DNA of 14,750 bases from the NCBI RefSeq assembly GCF_004138495.1, contig NZ_ML142852.1:447223-461972 (forward strand), in the 5' to 3' direction. A program made the translations under genes and the position numbers. This DNA is from Phytoactinopolyspora endophytica (GTDB lineage: Bacteria > Actinomycetota > Actinomycetes > Jiangellales > Jiangellaceae). The notes beneath the pieces are model-generated. The model was not told the DNA's origin. It was given only the letters and a program-made list of their open reading frames with translations, and ran no database searches. Shown piece by piece: positions 8,050 through 14,750 of the stretch. The stretch's first letter is position 1. Every line of letters begins with the position of its first letter.

Positions 8050-8868
8050 TCAGTTGTGGGTTATGCTGCGCACTGTGCTCGGCGTGCCCGCCGAAGGAAT
8101 GTCCTTCGTCCCGGCCGACGCAGGCTCGAGGAAGAGCGTGGCGTGCGGGCTCCGTCGCAGGATCGTCGCCGGGCATGCAGCACTCACCTCGTCGTGCAAT
8201 GTCCTGGCCACGGCCGCAGCTTTGCGGGCTTCCGGCGCGCAGACCTGCACGTGCCTCGCCGACAAAAGGCCCGGAATCGTCAACGAAATGGCCTGATGAG
8301 GGACATCGTCGCTGCCCGGGAAATGCCCCTCGCCCACCTGCTGAGCGCGAGACTCCGGAGCTAATGTGATGCCCCGGACCCACCGGTCATCATCGAACCG
8401 AGCTTCGAATGGCTCATTGAACGCCAGGTGCCCGTTCTCACCGATGCCCATGCACACCAGATCCAGCGGTGCCGCCCGCAACACGCCCTCATACCGGTCA
8501 CACTCTGCCGCAATGTCGGGTGTGTCACCAATGATGTACTCGACCGCCTGCGGCGAGAAGCGATTCTCGATCCGTTCCCGGATCCAACGACGGAAGCTGG
8601 CCGGATGTGCCTCGTCGATACCGACGTACTCATCCATGTGAAACACGACCACCCGGCCCCACGGAACGTCCTGCTCCGTCAGAGCATCGGTGAAGGCGAA
8701 CTGCGAATTCCCCGTGGCGATTACCACACGAGCCGACCCGCGCGACGCTACCGCGGCTCGCAGGATGCCCGCCGTGTTCGCGGCAGCTGCCCGCCCCATC
8801 TCTTCCTCCGACGCATAGACCTGGACATCGAGGTCATCCGCTCGAAACCGCTGAACCAGCTTGGACAA
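8050..8868 (-). CDS. nagB: Glucosamine-6-phosphate deaminase (NagB-like)
   Basis: This 272-residue protein is close to the usual NagB length (about 240-270). NagB converts glucosamine-6-phosphate to fructose-6-phosphate and ammonia. Visible landmarks are the phosphate-loop region VVIATGNSQ (48-56), VVFHMDEYVGI with the catalytic Asp (D79), and the signature MGIGENGHLAFNEP with H147 and E152. N145 replaces the Asp of the E. coli enzyme; Asn here also occurs in other NagB proteins. The start is TTG at 8868, four bases after AGGAGG (8873-8878); an in-frame TTG at 8916 precedes that ribosome site and lies within operator-like repeats. The family also contains 6-phosphogluconolactonase-like and other aldose/ketose isomerase relatives, so the exact phosphosugar is an inference. 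It converges on lacI with 129 bases between stops. Confidence 0.88.
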   Translation of the reverse strand: MSKLVQRFRADDLDVQVYASEEEMGRAAAANTAGILRAAVASRGSARVVIATGNSQFAFTDALTEQDVPWGRVVVFHMDEYVGIDEAHPASFRRWIRERIENRFSPQAVEYIIGDTPDIAAECDRYEGVLRAAPLDLVCMGIGENGHLAFNEPFEARFDDDRWVRGITLAPESRAQQVGEGHFPGSDDVPHQAISLTIPGLLSARHVQVCAPEARKAAAVARTLHDEVSAACPATILRRSPHATLFLEPASAGTKDIPSAGTPSTVRSITHN

Positions 8869-8899
8869 GGCCCCTCCTGACAGAGATCGAATCGAGTTA

Positions 8900-8933
8900 T
8901 TGCAACAATACTGCAATCGCGGTCACATTGCAC
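8900..8933. promoter_or_regulatory. TTGCAA-type site cluster upstream of nagB
   Basis: TTGCAA (8900-8905), CTGCAATCGCGG (8911-8922) and ATTGCAC (8927-8933) are packed within 34 bases, 32-65 bases upstream of the TTG start. CTGCAATCG matches the left arm and centre of O1 (TTGCAATCG). Further upstream are TTGCAGCAA (8979-8987) and CAACGTTG (9007-9014). The cluster is where a repressor would act on nagB. Confidence 0.45.
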
Positions 8934-8978
8934 TTTTACCTGTTCAAGTCCTTATCTTGGCGCCATAACGGCCACCCA

Positions 8979-8987
8979 TTGCAGCAA
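8979..8987. promoter_or_regulatory. TTGCAGCAA dyad upstream of nagB
   Basis: This is the same odd-centred 9-bp dyad as at 6895-6903 in front of lacI, about 110 bases upstream of the nagB start. It is short, and only its exact recurrence in the same neighbourhood makes it notable. Confidence 0.35.
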
Positions 8988-9053
8988 CTTTGGAGAGTGG
9001 TCCACACAACGTTGCGAGCTGGAGTGCAGAGCCGTTCCGCATGGTCGCGCGCA

Positions 9054-9480
9054 TTAGAGTAGGCCAAGCTCAACCCGGAATCGTGGGCCAGGCAGGCATG
9101 CTAAGCGGTCTGATGTCCAGACCTGACCGAATACGCACAGCCAGTTCTCGCCGAGAAGCAGCCTGATGTCGGCTCGGCGCAGCCTCGTTCCAGCAGACGT
9201 CGGGTCAGGTTCGGCGCCTCGGCCAGTGCCTCAAGGCCAGCGGGGAGTGCCAGGACGCGGAGACGGACGCCCGTGGCTATGGCACGCCGTCCCGCACGTA
9301 CTTCTCGACGTCGCGCAGCAGGTCCCGGGCTGGTGTCGTCGAACCCCCAGGAAGATGCGTTCGATGCCGGCCCGGGGCCGACGAAGATACGATCACGCCC
9401 AAACTGGTCTGTCGGATGGCGAACCCAGCAGAGGCGCTCCAACAGCTGCACTTAGACCACGAGAACCCACCCGGTGTTGC
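9054..9480 (-). pseudogene. Remnant of an M19 (membrane dipeptidase-type) peptidase, C-terminal part
   Basis: No intact frame spans this stretch, but pieces in different minus-strand frames line up in order with the C-terminal half of M19 dipeptidases. They are LLERLCWVRH with FGRDRIFVGP, then ARDLLRDVEKYVRDGV, then EAPNLTRRLLERG, then DIRLLLGENWLCVFGQVW with a stop at 9054. The last piece matches the family's closing pattern (…RG-x-x-E-x-D-I-x-x-x-x-G-x-N-W-L-x-V…). At least three frame changes and a TAG after VRDGVP separate the pieces, so no product is expected. The family assignment rests on these motifs from memory and not on an alignment. Confidence 0.55.
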
Positions 9481-9599
9481 GTTAAACGGTTGAATCCGCC
9501 CGGCTTGTTCCGGGGGGAATGCCCACCGGGCGCGGATGGCGCGCCGGTAGCGGGCGTTGATTAGCTCGATCGCCATCTCAAGCGTTATCGAAGATTGAC

Positions 9600-9885
9600 C
9601 GTCTGGATGCCGGGCGTGGATCGTCGACGTCGGCTTGTCGACGAAGACCTGCTTGTCCGCCTCGAGCAGGCATCCTCCCTGTGCAGGCCGTGCAGGTTAC
9701 ACACCACCGCCGCGGTGATCTCGTCGATCACGTCTTCAGCGAGCCGACGACGGTGCCGGTTCCGCCCCGGTCCGCGAGATCGCGGTTCTTCTCCGTCTCG
9801 CCGCCGGCCATAGCGAGACCCGGGCGTCCCGGCGGTACTGGTCGATGTTGAGATGGCGGACGAAATGGGCCGCGTAGGAATTCTC
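9600..9885 (-). pseudogene. Remnant of a Gfo/Idh/MocA oxidoreductase N-terminal domain
   Basis: Ordered pieces in shifting minus-strand frames resemble a Rossmann domain of this family. They are AMAGGETEKNRDLADRG, then TVVGSL, then EDVIDEITAAVVCNLHGLHRE, and after a frame change EADKQVFVDKPTS, which contains the DKP version of the EKP motif. Frame changes occur at about 9738 and 9670. The C-terminal catalytic domain is absent; the sequence runs instead into the dipeptidase remnant. It reads towards nagB and may once have formed an operon with the dipeptidase. Confidence 0.5.
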
Positions 9886-9935
9886 GGCGCCGCGACGCCT
9901 ATCCGTAGCACGTGCGGCCTCCTCCGTGTACGCTC

Positions 9936-9951
9936 TTGCAAGCGGTTGCAA
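9936..9951. promoter_or_regulatory. LacI-family operator O3, TTGCAAGCGGTTGCAA
   Basis: Two identical TTGCAA half-sites flank GCGG, giving a 16-bp operator with the central CG typical of LacI-family repressors; only the bases next to the central CG break symmetry. It lies 57 bases upstream of the GTG start of the Gfo/Idh pair, in the expected promoter zone. It is the best-formed of the repeated sites in the window. Confidence 0.7.
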
Positions 9952-10008
9952 TAGCTTGTGTACCGCCCCGGCCACTTGGCCAATAGCGAGCTGAAGGGAG
10001 CACCTGGT

Positions 10009-11037
10009 GTGAGCGAACCAGTAGGAGTAGGCCTGATCGGTATGGGGAGCATCGGGCTGCGGCACCTCGAGGCCATCAGCGCACTCGGCGGAGTCCGCCT
10101 AGTCGCGGCCAGCGGCGGCACCGCCACAGCCCTCGCCGAGGCCGGGCAGCCGGACGCCCGCTATTGTGCTCCCGAGGAGGTGCTCTCTCATCCCGAGGCC
10201 GAGATCATCGTCCTGTGCACGCCGAGCGGACTCCACGGCGAGCAGGCGCTCGCCGCCCTGCGTGCGAACAAACACGTCGTGGTGGAGAAGCCGATCAGCG
10301 TCGACGTCGCGTCGGCCGAGGAGATCGTCCGGCTCGCCGCCCAGCGCAGCCGTTTCGTCAGCGTGATCTCGCAGCGGCGCCTGGAGCCCCAAAACCAATA
10401 CCTCAAGCGACTGCTCGAGGAGGGAAGCCTCGGGCGGCCCATCCTCGGTGAGACGTTCTGCCACTGGCATCGCGACGACGAGTACTACGCCCATGCCACC
10501 TGGCGAACAGAACAGCACAGCGGCGGTGGCTCGCTGATCAATCAGGGACTGCACAGCGTCGACCTCCTCGCCTGGCTCCTGGGTCCGGTCACCAGCGTGA
10601 CCGCACAGTACGCCACGCTGGGGCGCGAGATGGACGCCGAAGACACCACCGTCGCCACCCTACGGTTCAGCTCCGGGGCGCTCGGGCTCGTGGGCACCAC
10701 CACGGCCGCGCCACCCGGCAGGCCCGCCGCTCTGGCACTGTTCACCAGTGCCGGTTCACTGGAGTTCGCCAACAGCGACGTGGTGCGGTGGGACGTCGAC
10801 GGCGTTCCGGGACCGTCGGACCAGACAGCCGGCACGGCCGGCAGCGGGGCCTCCGACCCGCGGGCCATCGGACTCACCGGGCACCTCACCCAGTGGTGCG
10901 ACATCCTCACCGCATATCGGACCGGGCGCCAGCCTGCAGTCTCCGCACAGGACGGGCTGGACACCGTACGGCTGATATGCGGCATCTACCAGGCGGCGGA
11001 AACCGGCCGCGAGGTCACCATGGAGGTCGGGCGATGA
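10009..11037 (+). CDS. Gfo/Idh/MocA-family oxidoreductase 1
   Basis: This 342-residue NAD(P)-dependent dehydrogenase has a clean nucleotide-binding motif GMGSIG (11-16) and IIVLCTPSGLH. VVVEKPISVD contains E93-K94-P95, and GGGSLINQGLHSVDLL has active-site H172 and D175 in the family's H-x-x-D arrangement. The start is GTG at 10009, eight bases after AAGGGAG (9994-10000); a GTG at 9958 is in frame but lies next to the operator and adds 17 non-conserved residues. Its stop overlaps the next gene's start as ATGA (11034-11037). Operator O3 lies just upstream, so LacI control is likely. The polyol or sugar substrate is unknown. Confidence 0.93.
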   Translation: MSEPVGVGLIGMGSIGLRHLEAISALGGVRLVAASGGTATALAEAGQPDARYCAPEEVLSHPEAEIIVLCTPSGLHGEQALAALRANKHVVVEKPISVDVASAEEIVRLAAQRSRFVSVISQRRLEPQNQYLKRLLEEGSLGRPILGETFCHWHRDDEYYAHATWRTEQHSGGGSLINQGLHSVDLLAWLLGPVTSVTAQYATLGREMDAEDTTVATLRFSSGALGLVGTTTAAPPGRPAALALFTSAGSLEFANSDVVRWDVDGVPGPSDQTAGTAGSGASDPRAIGLTGHLTQWCDILTAYRTGRQPAVSAQDGLDTVRLICGIYQAAETGREVTMEVGR

Positions 11038-12038
11038 TCCGGTTGGCCATAGCTGGAATGGCACACCCACATGTGCTGTATCTCTTCAACGAACTGCCCC
11101 GTCAACCGGACGTCCGGCTCGTCGCCGTCTCCGAACCAGACGCCGCGCTCCGCGACGCCTACACCGACCACGCCGCTGGCCGGCCTGTCTACGCCGACCA
11201 TCGGGAGATGCTCTCGGACCACCAGGTGGACGTCGTGGCCGTGAACGGCGCCTACGCTGACCGGGCCGACGTCATTCTCGATGCCCTGACCGCCGGGGCA
11301 CAGGTCATCGCGGACAAGCCGATATGCACGTCACTCGACCAACTGGCCACCATCGAGGCCACCGCCTCCCGCACCGGGAACATCGTCTCGGCCATGTTCG
11401 AGAAACGTGGCTACCCGGTCACTCTCGCCGCGCGCAGGCTCCTCGCCGACGGCTTACTCGGCGACCTGTCGCTGCTGGCCAGCACGGGGCCGCACCAGCT
11501 TCGCCACCGGAAGCGGCCACCATGGTTCTTTGGCAAGGACTACGGCGGGATCCTCGGTGACCTCGCTGTGCACGACGCCGACATGGTCCTCGCCCTGACC
11601 GGCGCCACCGGTGGCCACGTCGTCGGCTCGACCGGCAAGCGCGCGTATCCGGAGTATCCACAGTTCCACGATCACGGCGCGATGCTCCTCGTCGCCGGTG
11701 ACACCACCGCCACCATCGACGCGCACTGGCTCGCTCCGGAAGCGGCGCGAGGCAACGGCGGCTACGAGATGCGGATCGTCGGCACCCGCGGCACCGCACA
11801 GCTGCGCTGGACCGAGGCGCGCCTCGACGTGGCGACCCACGGCCGCGACGCCTGGCAGGAGACCCTTCCGCCGGGACGCCGGCCCGCCGAGGACTTCTTC
11901 ACCGCGCTGCTGTCGGGGCGCGCACCGGAGGTCTCCACGACCGAGACCATCACCGCCTCCCGCATCGCGCTGCTCGCCCAGCACAGCGCCGACAACGGCG
12001 GCACCGTCGAACACTGGTCCCAGACCCACTCCGGGTAG
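11034..12038 (+). CDS. Gfo/Idh/MocA-family oxidoreductase 2
   Basis: This 334-residue protein is a second, divergent member of the family in the same operon. The N-terminal motif is AIAGMAHPHV, lacking the standard GxGxxG. VIADKPICTS (91-100) carries DKP in place of EKP, and GGILGDLAVHDADMV (171-185) supplies D176, H180 and D183 in the usual active-site pattern. The start is ATG at 11034, seven bases after GGAGG (11022-11026), overlapping the upstream stop. Two tandem family members with different motifs suggest two steps or two subunits acting on the same substrate, but this is inference. It converges on a lacI remnant. Confidence 0.91.
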   Translation: MIRLAIAGMAHPHVLYLFNELPRQPDVRLVAVSEPDAALRDAYTDHAAGRPVYADHREMLSDHQVDVVAVNGAYADRADVILDALTAGAQVIADKPICTSLDQLATIEATASRTGNIVSAMFEKRGYPVTLAARRLLADGLLGDLSLLASTGPHQLRHRKRPPWFFGKDYGGILGDLAVHDADMVLALTGATGGHVVGSTGKRAYPEYPQFHDHGAMLLVAGDTTATIDAHWLAPEAARGNGGYEMRIVGTRGTAQLRWTEARLDVATHGRDAWQETLPPGRRPAEDFFTALLSGRAPEVSTTETITASRIALLAQHSADNGGTVEHWSQTHSG

Positions 12039-12073
12039 TGCGGGCAGCCATGTACCTGTCGGATCAGCACAGG

Positions 12074-12430
12074 GCAGGCCGTCCACCGCCTCATGCAACG
12101 CGGTGGAGCGGGCCCGCGGCGACGCCAGGATCAAGTCGTCCACCGGGCCGTGAAACCGGCTGATCAGATCGGCTTCCGCGGCGCGGTGCGCTTCCGCGTC
12201 GACGAGCAACACCGACCAGTCATGGTCACCCGCCGCCGGCCGCTGGACGGCACGGACCAGGGGCGGCATGAACGGGTTGGTGATATCCGGTACCACCAGA
12301 CCCACCATCGCCGTGCGACCCGTGGCGATGGCACGCGCGGACTGGTTCGGCCGGTAGCCCAGTTCGGCGCGGCCGCGAGGATCCGCTGCCGGACCGCCTG
12401 AGCGACGGAGTAGATTATGGCCCGAGGCAC
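12074..12430 (-). pseudogene. Truncated LacI-family regulator lacking its helix-turn-helix
   Basis: A good ribosome site (AGGAGG, 12437-12442) precedes GTG at 12430. The frame begins MPRAIIYSVAQA and jumps directly to VRQRILAAA, so the part that normally holds the recognition helix (about 20 residues) is missing. A one-base frame change then leads to AELGYRPNQSARAIATGRT, MVGLVVPDITNPFMPPLVRA and VDDLILASPRA. Homology stops near 12074, where about 330 residues would be expected in total. The frame remains open across the antisense of the Gfo/Idh gene, but that part is a shadow. The product could not bind DNA normally. Confidence 0.75.
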
Positions 12431-12442
12431 AGGGGACCTCCT

Positions 12443-13126
12443 CACGCTCCGGCCAGACGGACTCCGCTGGCGCAGTTTCTGTCCGCCCCGGCGGCCCACT
12501 CAGCGGAAACCCGGTCTGCCGCCGGGCCTGTGCCATCAGTGCGATCTACCGCGGACGGCCGGCGTCGCGTACTTCCTGCACCGCTCGGCCAATCTGGTCC
12601 CACTAGACGACCTGGTCCCGAGAACTGCGACTCCGTCGACCAACCCGCCCACGCCAGACTGCTCGAGTTTATCCGGGTCATAGGGTGGAATTCGTCGCGG
12701 CTGTACAGAGCCACTTCTGTCTCCTCAACCGCCACGGCGAGCACGCACAACGGCGTCTCCGTCCACAGCGTTCACCTGGCCGCGTTCGGCGAGCCTTCTC
12801 CTCCGCTCCCGAACAGTAGCGCGGCCGCGAAGACAACCAAACTCGACTTCCACCTTATGCTCGTGCACTCCTACGGCATCCGCCGGCACTTCATCCGCAC
12901 CGACGCCGCCGGATACCGGCTGATCACCCCCGTCTCCGCCGACCTCCCCCACTCCCCTCGGCGTCCTGCTCCGGCATCGCCTCACGAACCACACGTACAT
13001 GCCGTCGGTGTTCCCATCCGCCGTCGGGCAGCCGGCCCGCACCGACTACCCACTCACCTCGATCTCGAACTGGGCGCCCGACACGCTGCCTACCCTCAAA
13101 AATCCTGTCGCCTTATCAATATGGGA
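12443..13126. other. Stretch without a convincing gene; possible coding remnant on plus strand
   Basis: Several overlapping frames are open here but none has a ribosome site plus recognisable domain. On the plus strand, protein-like segments appear in shifting frames. They include AGVAYFLHRSANLVPLDDL (about 12560-12620), EFIRVIGWNSSRLYRAT (about 12665-12715), then LDFHLMLVHSYGIRRHFIRT (about 12841-12900), and NHTYMPSVFPSAVGQPARTD (about 12988-13047). This pattern suggests the decayed 3' part of a larger gene, perhaps carbohydrate-related given the setting, but I do not recognise the family. Confidence 0.35.
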
Positions 13127-13924
13127 TCAGGTCTCGCTGAGAATGTCGGCGGCCATGACCGGGTTGCCTGCGGTGAGGCCGCCGTCGAGCATAACTGTGG
13201 TCCCTGTAATCCAATCGGCCTGGGGTGAGGTGAGGAACGCGGCGAGGTGGACGACGTCGTCGGGGGTGCCGAGGCGTCCGACGGGGTACCATCGGCCGAC
13301 GCGCTCGAGCACCGTGGGGTCGCGCTCGATGCGCGCGTTCCATGCGCCGGGAGTGAGGATGGTGCCGGCACCTATGCCGACGGTGCGGATGCCGTCGGGG
13401 CCGTAGCGCACGGCGATGCTGCGGGTGAGCGAGTCCAGCCCGGCCTTGGCGGCGCTGTAGGCCTCGTTGCCGACATACAGTTTGGCGTTGACCGACGAGA
13501 TGTTCAGAATCACCCCGCCACCACGTTTACGCATCCCGGGCAGCACCGCGCGGGCACACAGATAGGGCCCGCGTAGCGCGGTGCCGACTTGGGCGTCCCA
13601 CTGCTCGGGGGTGGTATCGATCAGGCTGGCCTCATCGGCGAACGCGGCATTGTTGACCATCACATCGACAGCGCCCCAGCTGCCGTGTACCTCGGCGAAG
13701 ACCCGGTCAATGTCGTTCTCGTCAGAGATATCCGCCGCGTGGTGACTTACCTGGCCCTTGGAGGGGTCGAGTTCGTCGGCGAGCGCGGCGACACTGTCGG
13801 CGGTCCGGCCGATCAGAGCGACTCGGGCCCCGGCAGAGGTATACCAGCGGCTCAGCGCCGAGCCGATCCCGCCGGCCGCCCCGGTCACCACGACCACCTT
13901 GTCCTGCCAATGCCTGTTTGCCAT
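13127..13924 (-). CDS. Short-chain dehydrogenase/reductase (SDR), classical type
   Basis: This 265-residue protein has the classical SDR order: cofactor motif TGAAGGIG (14-21), NNAA (91-94), the catalytic Ser in NISS (S143), YSAAK with Y156 and K160, and a C-terminal ITGTTVMLDGG. It would oxidise or reduce an alcohol/ketone with NAD(H) or NADP(H). The loop that normally reads PG-x-x-x-T after the active site is AGTILTPG here, so the usual proline is missing. ATG at 13924 follows GAGGAG by about eight bases. It lies 94 bases downstream of the PLP-enzyme gene on the same strand, probably one operon. Substrate is unknown. Confidence 0.93.
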   Translation of the reverse strand: MANRHWQDKVVVVTGAAGGIGSALSRWYTSAGARVALIGRTADSVAALADELDPSKGQVSHHAADISDENDIDRVFAEVHGSWGAVDVMVNNAAFADEASLIDTTPEQWDAQVGTALRGPYLCARAVLPGMRKRGGGVILNISSVNAKLYVGNEAYSAAKAGLDSLTRSIAVRYGPDGIRTVGIGAGTILTPGAWNARIERDPTVLERVGRWYPVGRLGTPDDVVHLAAFLTSPQADWITGTTVMLDGGLTAGNPVMAADILSET

Positions 13925-14018
13925 GGAGCTTCTCCTCGCTTTCGTCGGCTCTTTGACGCGGCACGTCGCTCGCGCCTCTGGTGTGCATGCTGTCCCCTTG
14001 GGATGCGTGGCGAAGCGG

Positions 14019-14750
14019 TTAGAAGAATGTGCGCACGACGCCGACGACGTGTTCCTCGTCGTCGATGACGGGTATCGCGCGCCATTTGTCGAACGTCGTG
14101 CATGGATGCGAGACGCCGAGCTCGACCAGGTCGCCGACCTTCAGCAGCTCTGGTGTGGTGACGTGGAGGAAGCCGTGCTGGTCGTTGAAGTGGTCCACCA
14201 CAACCGTTGCGGAGTCGCACGGTTGGTCGTGTCTGTCACGACGGCGGCGCAAGACGGGCGGCGGTGTGGTGTCGGTGCCGATGTCGCGTTTGCCGGCGTC
14301 GATGATCGCCAGGTGCGGTTCCGTTGTGGACAGCACGTGGGACCACAGACGCATGGCCGGGCGCAGTCCGTCGGGTCCGGGCAGGGGTGTGTTGGTGTGG
14401 TAGATGCCGTGGTCGTGGGTGAGGCAGCAGCCGGGACGGATCACTACCTCCACGTCGGCGCCGACGTTGGTGACCGTGGCTAGCTGATCACGGGCGCGGC
14501 TGAGCTCGTCGGCGACGATGTCGAAGAACATGCTCCCGCCGGCGGAGAGCACCACCGGGCCGCCGTCGCGTAGTGCGCGCCGGTTGGCCAGCTCGTGCGC
14601 GACGGTGCCGATGCGGGCAATGAACTCGCTGACGTCGGCGATCGTGGCCGGGTCGCGCGTGGCGCCAATGACGCCTTCGAACCCGGCGACGCCGGCGAGT
14701 TCCAGCCCGCCGGTGGCGGCGATGGCCTCGCCGACTTCGACCGCGCCGGC
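14019..14750 (-). CDS. D-serine dehydratase/D-threonine aldolase-like PLP enzyme, partial (5' end beyond window)
   Basis: The frame is open to the right edge, giving 243 C-terminal residues; the N-terminal part with the PLP-binding lysine is outside. Visible motifs match the alanine-racemase-fold DSD1/D-threonine aldolase family. They are AGVAGFEGVIG, VVLSAGGSMFFD, VVIRPGCCLTHDHGIY, IIDAGKRDIG, and near the C-terminus LGVSHPCTTFDKWRAIPVID, which carries the metal-binding His and Cys region. Members dehydrate D-serine or cleave D-3-hydroxy amino acids, with PLP and a divalent metal. A GTG near 14555 could be mistaken for a start but lies inside the conserved domain. With the SDR 94 bases downstream, it may belong to D-amino acid or hydroxy-amino acid breakdown. 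Confidence 0.85.
   Translation of the reverse strand, partial: AGAVEVGEAIAATGGLELAGVAGFEGVIGATRDPATIADVSEFIARIGTVAHELANRRALRDGGPVVLSAGGSMFFDIVADELSRARDQLATVTNVGADVEVVIRPGCCLTHDHGIYHTNTPLPGPDGLRPAMRLWSHVLSTTEPHLAIIDAGKRDIGTDTTPPPVLRRRRDRHDQPCDSATVVVDHFNDQHGFLHVTTPELLKVGDLVELGVSHPCTTFDKWRAIPVIDDEEHVVGVVRTFF

Noticed and set aside
8869..8916. Upstream TTG start extending the NagB-like protein by 16 residues
   Set aside because: The added codons overlap TTGCAA repeats and the AGGAGG ribosome site itself; TTG 8868 has proper spacing and matches family length.
9958..10008. Upstream GTG start for Gfo/Idh gene 1
   Set aside because: It lies right after the operator, has no ribosome site, and adds residues before the Rossmann fold; GTG 10009 has AAGGGAG at eight bases.
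11454..12536. Minus-strand ORF of 360 codons as a complete LacI gene
   Set aside because: Only about 100 codons are LacI-like; the rest is antisense to Gfo/Idh gene 2 or lies before the true GTG start. The helix-turn-helix is missing, so it is a pseudogene.
12443..13126. Mobile element as cause of the gene decay
   Set aside because: No transposase motif, terminal inverted repeat pair or target duplication was seen here or near 9050-9900.
12530..13228. Plus-strand ORF of 232 codons as an intact gene
   Set aside because: No ribosome site, the frame runs into the antisense of the SDR gene, and protein-like pieces continue in another frame, which fits a decayed gene better.

Overview
The window is high-GC DNA with actinobacterial traits: GTG and TTG starts, purine-rich Shine-Dalgarno sites, and ATGA/GTGA stop-start overlaps. 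Its content points to a saprophytic or soil actinomycete. No species can be assigned from the sequence alone. It reads as an accessory carbohydrate-catabolism region with several decayed genes. I see no rRNA, tRNA, CRISPR array, transposase or phage gene.

Left arm (1-6581, minus strand). Reading from right to left, a possible short leader ORF is followed by an Opp/Dpp-type ABC importer: DppB-like permease, DppC-like permease, and one polypeptide carrying both ATPase domains. Each junction is a 4-base overlap. After 294 bases come a type I sulfatase with no signal peptide and a Gfo/Idh/MocA oxidoreductase cut by the window edge. No substrate-binding protein gene is present.

Middle (6541-10008). 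A LacI-family repressor gene diverges from the importer operon and converges on a glucosamine-6-phosphate deaminase-type gene (nagB-like). TTGCAA-based palindromic sites lie in front of the importer, lacI, nagB and the next operon, which suggests one local LacI regulon. Between nagB and that operon lie about 0.9 kb of broken minus-strand coding sequence: remnants of a Gfo/Idh/MocA N-terminal domain and of an M19 (membrane dipeptidase-type) C-terminal region.

Right arm (10009-14750). Two overlapping plus-strand Gfo/Idh/MocA genes face a truncated, helix-turn-helix-deleted lacI pseudogene. About 0.65 kb without a convincing gene follows. A minus-strand pair then encodes an SDR dehydrogenase and an edge-truncated D-serine dehydratase/D-threonine aldolase-like PLP enzyme.

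Working model (inference): an oligosaccharide or other sulfated small molecule is imported, desulfated in the cytosol, modified by NAD(P)-dependent Gfo/Idh enzymes, and an amino sugar phosphate is drained by the NagB-like deaminase, all released by LacI. The substrate is not determined by the sequence.
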